Source: Ottelia alismoides
Taxonomy: Eukaryota > Streptophyta > Magnoliopsida > Alismatales > Hydrocharitaceae
NCBI GenBank assembly: GCA_037367405.1
Contig: JAZKJV010005546.1
Span: 186,001-250,000, forward strand
DNA: 64,000 nt
Direction of reading: 5' to 3'
Shown: positions 56,401-64,000 of the stretch, piece after piece
How the letters are laid out: each line of letters opens with the position of its first letter
Numbering within the stretch: position 1 is the first letter of the stretch
Program-made: the position numbers and the translations under genes
Notes under the pieces: model-generated
Databases searched by the model: none
What the model was told of the DNA's origin: nothing
Seen by the model: only the letters and a program-made list of their open reading frames with translations

Positions 56401-57257
56401 CAAGTGTAAAGAAAACAAAAAAACAGAAACAACCCTCCAAACCAACAACAAAGGATCCCAGTATCTAGAGCTATGAGTGTGGGACTAAATTTGATCCTTT
56501 TTAAATGTTAAAAATATGTTTCTACCATTAGATCATTGAAGTGGGTTCCTCGTATAGATTTTTCAGCTCATCACGTAGGTATATAGATGCTCCTCTCCTC
56601 ACGTGCTAGGCACATGAGCCCTCATTAGATCCCTTACTTTGATACAACAAAATTTAGGGAAGTTGTGCCAACACTTTGAGTCCCTTCAACTACTTCTTTT
56701 GAGAATCGTGTGATTACAATATCCTAATTTAGTATAATTATGTTCATCATTGATGGATGTGAGAATGCCATTTTTTGCCAGAACAATATTAAAAACAACT
56801 CAGTCAATAGTCAATGACAACTACACCAAAGGCTTTGAATATATTTATTTTATGATTAACGTTGTCATGTATAAGGATAATTTTGACAAAATATCTTTAT
56901 ATTTTCTGTTTATAATTTATGTGAATTTTTAAATATTTGATATTTTTTATGAAAAATTGGTCAAATTATGATTAACTAATTTTTAATTTGTCCACTAATA
57001 AGCTGACTAGATGTTTACACTTAGTCTAACCTGTTATAAAAAAATATGTATTAATTGTCTAGAATATTTTTTATTCATGGATGCCCATGGATAATCAGTA
57101 ATCCATTTTTCATATAATGGATGGAAGATTTAACAGATACCATTTTAATCGAAGCAGATCATTGTGTTGATCCTATGCATGGTTCAGATCAGGTTAAATG
57201 TGAATGGGATAGGTACCTAGACCATGAATATCTCCGGATAGTTGGACAATGACAATA
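56401..57257. other. AT-rich intergenic stretch
   Basis: No supported gene or repeat. Confidence 0.5.
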
Positions 57258-57265
57258 CACTAAGG

Positions 57266-57659
57266 TAGCATTTGGTTCGCGGGTTACCTGCGGGTTAGGG
57301 GAGTTTACCCCCCTTAACCCACATCCCACTCTCTCTCCCCAGGGACCCCATTTTATTCCTTTTTTAAAAAATTAAATAAATCAATTTTACATCATCAATC
57401 CTATCAAAAAAAATATTATACCATCATATCATATACAAATTATAAACTACTCCACTTCTACTCCCTTTTCCAAACTTCAATACATTGACATCACAATAAC
57501 TACTCACTTTTTCAAACTCCAATACAATCATATCACCCCAAACCCACTTCTAACCCACCCCCAGTTTATCCCTCTATTCAAACACTAAAACATAAAAACG
57601 GGATATCCTCTACCAGTTTAACCCGCCTTAACCCGCCAACCAAACACACCCCTTATAAG
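57266..57659. mobile_element. Non-autonomous hAT-like element (394 bp)
   Basis: The left end tagcatttggttcgcgggtt and the right end (complement of acccgccaaccaaacaca) are inverted. Flanks are identical 8-bp copies cactaagg (57258-57265 and 57660-57667), as hAT transposition gives. The body is an inverted copy of 55025-55420. Confidence 0.75.
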
Positions 57660-57723
57660 CACTAAGGCTAGCATGCACTAAAAACTTAATGTACTCCCAA
57701 AAGCCACTCATCCCCTCTATAAG

Positions 57724-59911
57724 TGTAACGACCTTCCGGGTGACCAGCGGAAGCATGAATAAACGACATGCCACGTCGGATTCGAGGGTTACTCATGCAT
57801 ATCAAATCTACAATTAAGAAGACGGTCGAAAAGATAAAAAAATATTATATCACTGAGATACTTCGAATAAATGGATAACATCACTTAACATCTTGACATA
57901 ATCAAAGATCAAGTTACATCTTCCAAGAGACCTCATTGACAAAGAAAAATAATTAGAGAAGATCAACTCATAGTGTTCCTTGGGTACATCTACGAAAAGA
58001 CAACAAAGGGAAAACTAACACTACCAAAATGAAAAGTCAAATCTTCTACTAGCCAATCAACAGCTTCAATGCTCTACTCCTCCAAGGAACCTGCGATAGG
58101 GAAAAATCACAGGAAAGACAAAATGCTCGTAAGCCAAACAGCTTAGCATGCGATAAGAGGAATACAAAATTGAAAGAATACTTTGATAAAATTACTAAGG
58201 AGTATGACAATACGGTTATATCCATAACATATGAGGATTTCATAATCTCAGTAATTGTGCTCTAAAGTTGCATGCATACCCTTATACTCATTCTTTTCAT
58301 AGAGTATGCCTTTTCTTAACTACCGCTGGCACTAGCGACTTTTCCATAAAATTACGATCATTCACTCGTATTCATTTCGTGATGACATCAGCGCTGAGTC
58401 AATATGTGGACTTTCCACTAGGTTCCATAGAGCCTGACGCCCCCGGAAGGTGTTGCCCTTTAGGCCATTGAGGTCCGTATCGGACCCGGTAATCGGACTC
58501 TAGATGTGGCTCCCACCAAGAGGCGTAGCACTTAGCTCTGCTTACCGTTATTGTGCCATACTTTATGCTAAGATTTTCGATTTAACAACACTTCATTCTT
58601 ATAGATTTGGGTTAGCGTGCTCACTAATTCCATCAACTTTCATTTCATCATTTTCTTTACCTAATGTGCACGGTTTATGCACTGTGTAATTGCAAACATA
58701 AGGTAATGCTTAAAATAGCAATATACTAATGTGTTTCGTAGCCATTTCATGAGATACATTTAGAAAAGTGGTAATTTCTATCATGACGTGCTTTCATGCT
58801 CACGCAAGTTACAATATAATAAGGTAAACAAAATTAAATTGAGGGTAATATATGCAATATTCCAATTGAATTTCGTCTACAATACAAGAATGAGATCTGG
58901 GGAAAATATATGCGTGCGGATTAGTGATGATATGTGAGATACATCTAATATTTTTATGATAACGTCTAATTTAGCTTCCTAACCAATTATCTTATGTGGT
59001 TTAACATGCTATACCCATAAAAGGTTACATAACCGTGATCTTCAACTCACAAAAAATGATATCCTCTTTAATGGTTTCTGTAAACACCATTCAAGGTTGA
59101 TGTGCGTCAGTCGAACAAGATCCAACAATCAATTATTCGTATGATTCAATAATTACACTATATAAAAAAAGAATATCGACCAGCCTGCCAGTATTAGTGT
59201 TGCAAAAATAAGAGTGCCTTTCAAGGAGATAGTTGAACAAGAGGTCTGAGAATAATAGAATATTCCCCATCGACAATAAATGATATGAACTCATATTATA
59301 CCAGAGATACCATGCAGACTATCTCAAATAACACAATAACTACACTGTGATTTAAGATCCACAGTACAAATTAGACGTTAGTGTAATAGTGATTTGGATG
59401 GTCAAATATGGACCTCATAAATACTTGCATCTATTATTAATAATGATCTAAATGACTTATCTATTCTTAACGTGATGAGGGAGACGAGATAAAAATTGAG
59501 TGCTATAGAATGGCCATAGCCGAATCAAGAAAAGGAGACAAACAAACTACTATCTATGACTCATGAAATCTCACAATGCTGATTTGTTTCTGTCGTCGAT
59601 ACCTATCCCGCGAACCTCCTTGTCGTCTAAGACAGAGCTTCCTCTTCTATTTCTCATAGTTTTACTGGCATCTCCCTCGATAGGGCATGTATGCAGGTGT
59701 TACTCGAAATTGACGAAGGAGTGGGCGGTTATCTGAAGTACCTGCGCATGAGATTTAACCCCGTCAACCAATCCAAAAATAGGATGGAGGGAACCCACTC
59801 TCCGCGTTGGTAGTTGGAGTTGGAATGAGTCCCTTCCTAATCTCTCCCTCTCTCTTCTTTATGTAATTATTCATTTTTTTATCTAATATAATATTTGTCG
59901 GGTCCGTTACA
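57724..59911 (-). repeat. Solo LTR of a Ty3/Gypsy element (2,188 bp)
   Basis: The ends TGTAACG and CGTTACA form a 7-bp inverted pair and both sides carry the 5-bp duplication ataag (57719-57723 and 59912-59916). No internal element sequence is present, so it is a solo LTR. The minus strand, starting tgtaacggacccgac, resembles Del/Tekay-type LTR starts, so orientation is a guess. Frames inside it are not genes. Confidence 0.8.
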
Positions 59912-59916
59912 ATAAG

Positions 59917-61354
59917 TGATTTAAATTTTAATAATAATGAAATAATATATATATATATATCTTTTGTATTATAACTAACCCTTCTTGTGGAAGAGAATCA
60001 AATGCTAGAAGTAAAAAAATCCTAAAAGCATAATAATGAAGTGGTATCCAATTAAAGCAAAGAAGTACAGTTCCTTAATACAAAGAGTAGAACACAAAGA
60101 TTCAAATCTTAAAGCCTCATAGAATGAAAAAATGAAGTCAATGAAGACAAAAAGAAACAAGTAGAGAAAAAGCAAGGGTTCTTTTGCAACAATCATGAAG
60201 TAGGATGATTTATATACTTTTTATTTTTATCGAAAAACTATTGTACATGTTTTTATATTTTGTTCATCCTTAAGAAAAATCATGTCTAAATAAATTCGAT
60301 CGACAAACTTACGACATGGACAGTCATTATTTAGTCCAATTGATCATTTTTCATTACAAATTATGATGGATCACTTTTTATGACACGATCTCTCACTTTT
60401 CATTAATGAATATGCGTTAATGATCACATTTTATGACCTACTCGATCACTTTTCATTATTGGTTAAATTTTGATGGACCATTCTGTATGGAATAGTCAAT
60501 TTTTTTTTACAGTTGTCCATTTTTCTCAGACTCCTTACAGCTGTCGATCGATTTTTCTCTTAGACTACTCAATCAATAAGATCAGTCACTTTTTGACTGA
60601 GCCCTTCAAAGGTCAATAGAGTGATTTGTCAACTCTACTTGATTGGTCGTTCATTTATCTTTATGATCAATCATCACTTCGTGTGTATCGATCGATAAAT
60701 TTTTAGGAAGGTTTTTAAATTAAATTGCATTCCTTATTGGACTCCAAATGTCTCTTTCAATCCCCAACATCTACAAAACACCTATATGTACTAATACGCT
60801 CTTTGTTCTTCGTACACAACAATGAACTAATACTCATATTCACTCATGAAAGAAAAGAGTGCTCAAGTTGTGTGCGATATTCAAGTTCTCGAGCTTTGAA
60901 TCTCTCAAAGTGATCTTCATCTTTCTGAGAAAAATTCTTGCTCCATAATTTGTAATTATTTTATAAAATATTATTATTAACTACTTTCTTTCATCATATT
61001 ATATATATAACGAGTTGTTGGTTCATTTTCCCACAAAGATTAAAAAATAATCTTCCTTTAGGGTTTATCAACGACGGGGTATTGGACGTACATCAGGTTG
61101 TTCTACCCTTGGTTCCTAGTGGAATGGATAGTGGAAGCATGTTTTGCCAAGGCATTGAAGGATAAATCCTTGAACGTGATGTTCAGGGACAATGTTTTCA
61201 CTCTGTGGATTTCCTTGTTGAATTATTTTTTTCATTTTGTGATTTGCATGTCTCTACTTCTCTATCGTGGCTTGTCATTTTCTTCTTAGGAACTGTAATT
61301 TGGAATATTGTATAGTACACAATTTTCCCTCCTCTCTTGTGGAACTCACATTTG
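59917..61354. other. Non-coding stretch with GATCA-type repeats, perhaps an old LTR
   Basis: 60340-60690 contains many loose copies of gatcactttt and gatcgat. If the gag remnant at 61530 belongs to an LTR element, its 5' LTR should lie here, ending before ttgatatcagatcaag (61350-61365), which resembles a worn initiator-Met primer site. The LTR start was not found. Confidence 0.3.
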
Positions 61355-61529
61355 ATATCAGATCAAGTATAGGTATATGCATAGGTAATTGTTTACTTGC
61401 AAATCCTAAATGGAAAAAAAATTACCATTTCCACCAACTCGGCACATGCGCTGTATCAGAGCAACCTTTTTGCAATGTATCTAATTATACATATTGGGAA
61501 AATAAATGCAAAGCATAAACTATATGATT

Positions 61530-61990
61530 TTAACATGCCAACGAAGACCTCTATGAAGCCGAAACTAAAGGAGGGTGTAAGAAGTTTTCCAGATGTTGAA
61601 GATAAATAATTGAAGTAAAAATTAAAGCAATGAACATGTTGTATTGTGCCCTCTCGTTAGACAAGTACAAATGAGTCTCCCAAGTTATCAAGACTACAAA
61701 CATGATTTGGATGATGCTTCAAATCAAATATGAAGGTATGACTAAAAATAGAAGTTTTAAAGTTACCATGTTAACTATAAAATATTAGAATTGTAAGATG
61801 AAGGAAAGAGAATCAATCATAGACATGTTCACAAGATGACAATTATTGTGAAAAATCTCAAGGTTTCAGGGAAAATTTTCAGCATGGGAGAATTTGAGAG
61901 GAATGTTTTTTATTTCTTCTCAAATCAATGGAAGCAAAAGGTTATGGCTATAAAAAAGTAAATGTTGTAGAAGTATGAAGTTAAAAGGAA
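61530..61990 (+). pseudogene. Decayed Copia-type gag fragment
   Basis: Across several frames the translation gives AMNMLYCALSLDKYK, then IKYEGMTKNRSFKVTMLTIKY, MKERESIIDMFTR, and after a shift TIIVKNLKVSGKIFSMGEF with a following NQWKQKVMAIKK. The order and wording follow the UBN2 gag domain of plant Copia elements. At least four stops or shifts are present and no pol follows. Confidence 0.6.
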
Positions 61991-62452
61991 GACAAAGAAA
62001 CCAATAGAAAAAAATGAAGAAAAAAATAAGCCTTGATTGTTTGTTAGCTTAATATGAGAGGATTTGCTGCCAAGGTCATAGCTTGTACCAATGGTGTACA
62101 ACCTGGAAAGCATAAGGCCTCAATTAAACTTCTAATATTACTCACAATGACTGACATATGACAATTCTTACTATATTTAGTTTTTGGGTTGTCTTGCGAT
62201 TTTTCATTTTCTCAAAACTCTTGAGTAGTTACTTTACATGTAATATTGTTGGGGTAGAAAGCATGTTTTTAGAATGAAAACATGCTCACCAATAATTAGT
62301 CAACTTTGTTATGTATTAATGGTTGTTTATACCATTATGATTGTAATTGTTTGGACACCTTTAGATATTCAAATATTTGACAAATGATTTTGGTATCTTT
62401 TTGCAACTTCTATGTGGAATATATGGAAAGAACATATTGTGTAATATATGCA
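61991..62452. other. AT-rich intergenic stretch
   Basis: No further element or gene sequence recognised. Confidence 0.5.
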
Positions 62453-62461
62453 AAAAAATTA

Positions 62462-62766
62462 GGGTAAATTACAATTTGGGTCCCCATCTATGGGTCCGAT
62501 CTCAGAATGGGTCCCGATCTTTTAATTGTAACAATTCAGGTCCCGGTGTCATTAATGTAAGGAACTTTTTGAGGCTAATGACGAGTATACCCTTGTTTAA
62601 AAGTTGGAACCTAACCCTCATTCTCTTCCCAACAAGGGCATATTCGTCATGAACCCCAAAATTTCCATTTCCTAAATGGTCCTGGGACCCAAATCGTTAC
62701 AATTTAAAGATCAGGACCCATTATGGGATCGGACCCATAGATGAGGACTCAAATTGTAATTTACCC
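62462..62766. mobile_element. Mutator-type MITE (305 bp) with a 9-bp duplication
   Basis: Terminal inverted repeats of about 90 bp begin gggtaaattacaattt and carry repeated gggtcc and gatct motifs. Both flanks are aaaaaatta (62453-62461 and 62767-62775), a perfect 9-bp duplication although low in complexity. The interior has no transposase. Confidence 0.8.
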
Positions 62767-62775
62767 AAAAAATTA

Positions 62776-63132
62776 TAAAGAATATATGAAATGAAGTTTG
62801 ATTTTTGCACTATTTGCGCAAAGATATTATGATCAATATGTGATTCATTATATATCAAGGAGGCACCAACTCATGGCTCAGATTCTAGGAGTGTTATATT
62901 TATTTTTTTATATTTTATTTCAATTACCTCATTCAGATGAGCATATTCAAAAGTATAATCCTTCTTCTTCTTTGCATCATCTACTACAATATTATCATAG
63001 TGAAGTATAGATGTTATTACTAAATATTGTATGAGAGTATTATAAAATAAATATATTATCATGTAAAAATGAACTTTAATGTGGTAAAAATGCATCAAAT
63101 GAAATATATACTTATTTAATCGATCAACTTCA
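62776..63132. other. AT-rich spacer
   Basis: No gene recognised. Confidence 0.5.
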
Positions 63133-63141
63133 TTATTAAAA

Positions 63142-63700
63142 GGGATTTGTACATCCATAACCCTTATATTTCATATGCCTTGAACCCTCCATAATCGTGA
63201 ACTGCACATATAACCCTTGATAGATGTTAAATACATGGCATAATCTATGTTAACTTCCATCCATCTCCATTAAATTTGATAGATTCCATCAATTTTTGAC
63301 ATTTTTACCCCTAGAACTTAATTACATTTTTGAAAGATGCTTCCCACTACCATTTTATTCTTCTCCTCCATCCTTCCCAAACTCTTGACTTTACTTCTCC
63401 TCTTCTACCACCTTCATTGACCCCAAGGAAGCGCATGGGGGAAAGAATCTAGAGGGCAATGTGGTGGCCTCATCTACTGCAGATCAATGACAAGGATCAT
63501 CTAATCCAACGACATTGAAGTCCTCATCATCCTCAAAGTATTGCCCTCCCCCCCACACCACCAACTTTTCTTTTGTTGCCATAGAGTCCCAAGGAGGAAC
63601 CACCTTCTCTTGTTACTCCCATGGTCACACCATCTTCATCGATGCTCTATGACACCACATTCCGTTCAACCAATTCCTTATCGGGCCTTGAAAAATGATA
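63142..63700. mobile_element. Left end of a long-TIR Mutator-like element
   Basis: It starts gggatttgtacatccataac and continues ccctccataatcgtgaactgc and tttttacccctagaac, in the order of the left end of the element at 21024. The right end is not in the window. If real, ttattaaaa (63133-63141) is its left target duplication. Its interior here is C-rich (cttctcctccatccttccc). Confidence 0.55.
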
Positions 63701-64000
63701 ATATGGGAGTCTCTAAGTAATGGCCTGACAATTCAGGCTCACTGTTGCTGAGGCGACTACTCGAATTCTCTCGTTGTTCAACAATTAACCCACACAAGTA
63801 ATTAAGAAATTAAAAGTAAGAGTTAAAATTTATTAAACCCTACTAAGATTGTATAATGGCAAGCAAGTAGGGGGCGATCACAGGAAGCAAATGAGTAGAT
63901 CAGGCAAGATAGAAGTCAAGCACCAAATATCTTTTTAAACACTTAGCCAAGTTACACTTTTTTGTGGGTATTTAAGTTTATATATTTTTTGTTTCATTTT
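63701..64000. other. Window end, no feature recognised
   Basis: Probably still inside the element that begins at 63142. No gene is visible. Confidence 0.3.

Overview
The window looks like intergenic chromatin from a flowering plant, most probably a monocot. The evidence is plant Ty1/Copia and Ty3/Gypsy LTR retrotransposons with initiator-Met tRNA primer sites, plant L1-type LINE debris, Mutator, hAT and CACTA-type non-autonomous DNA elements, a tRNA-derived SINE, and a fragment of a plant LRR receptor-like kinase. The species cannot be named from the sequence. I see no complete host gene, no standard tRNA or rRNA gene and no CRISPR array.

Layout. 1-6452: the 3' end of a Tat-like Gypsy element with a 3.73 kb LTR, sitting inside a decayed Ale-type Copia. 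6453-21014: AT-rich DNA with small DNA transposons (a TA-foldback copy, a hAT-like element at 9140-9923, a MITE at 10246-10530, a hAT carrying a tandem duplication at 10671-11599, a Pack-type TIR element at 15022-16432, a Helitron-like end near 16910 and a Mutator-like foldback at 17321-17593) and a 2 kb broken LINE. 21015-35247: a three-level nest. A Mutator-like element with a 9-bp target duplication contains a 12.9 kb minus-strand Copia, whose 3' LTR contains a solo Gypsy LTR with its own duplication. 36509-41985: a young Ale-like Copia with 98.5% identical LTRs, three reading-frame lesions and a G-rich leader. 42086-45746: AT-rich DNA, a truncated LRR receptor-kinase exon and a small MITE. 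46211-52933: a cluster of at least seven members of one foldback family, associated with TA-rich and microsatellite sequence. 52934-64000: a SINE, hAT-like elements, a 2.19 kb solo Gypsy LTR, a decayed gag, a 305-bp Mutator-type element and the left end of another long-TIR Mutator-like element.

No gene set here works as a pathway. The only active logic visible is that of transposons: promoters inside LTRs, primer and polypurine sites next to them, and target-site duplications recording the order of insertion. Every retrotransposon coding region is interrupted. The best-preserved single product is the gag of the 36.5-42.0 kb Copia.

The most unusual features are the foldback cluster at 46-53 kb, the near-perfect 273-bp hairpin element at 17.3 kb, the G-rich tracts placed in a Copia leader and a Mutator-like element, and the Pack-type element carrying an apparently spliced segment. 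All identifications were made by reading the sequence and recalling protein families; no database search was run.
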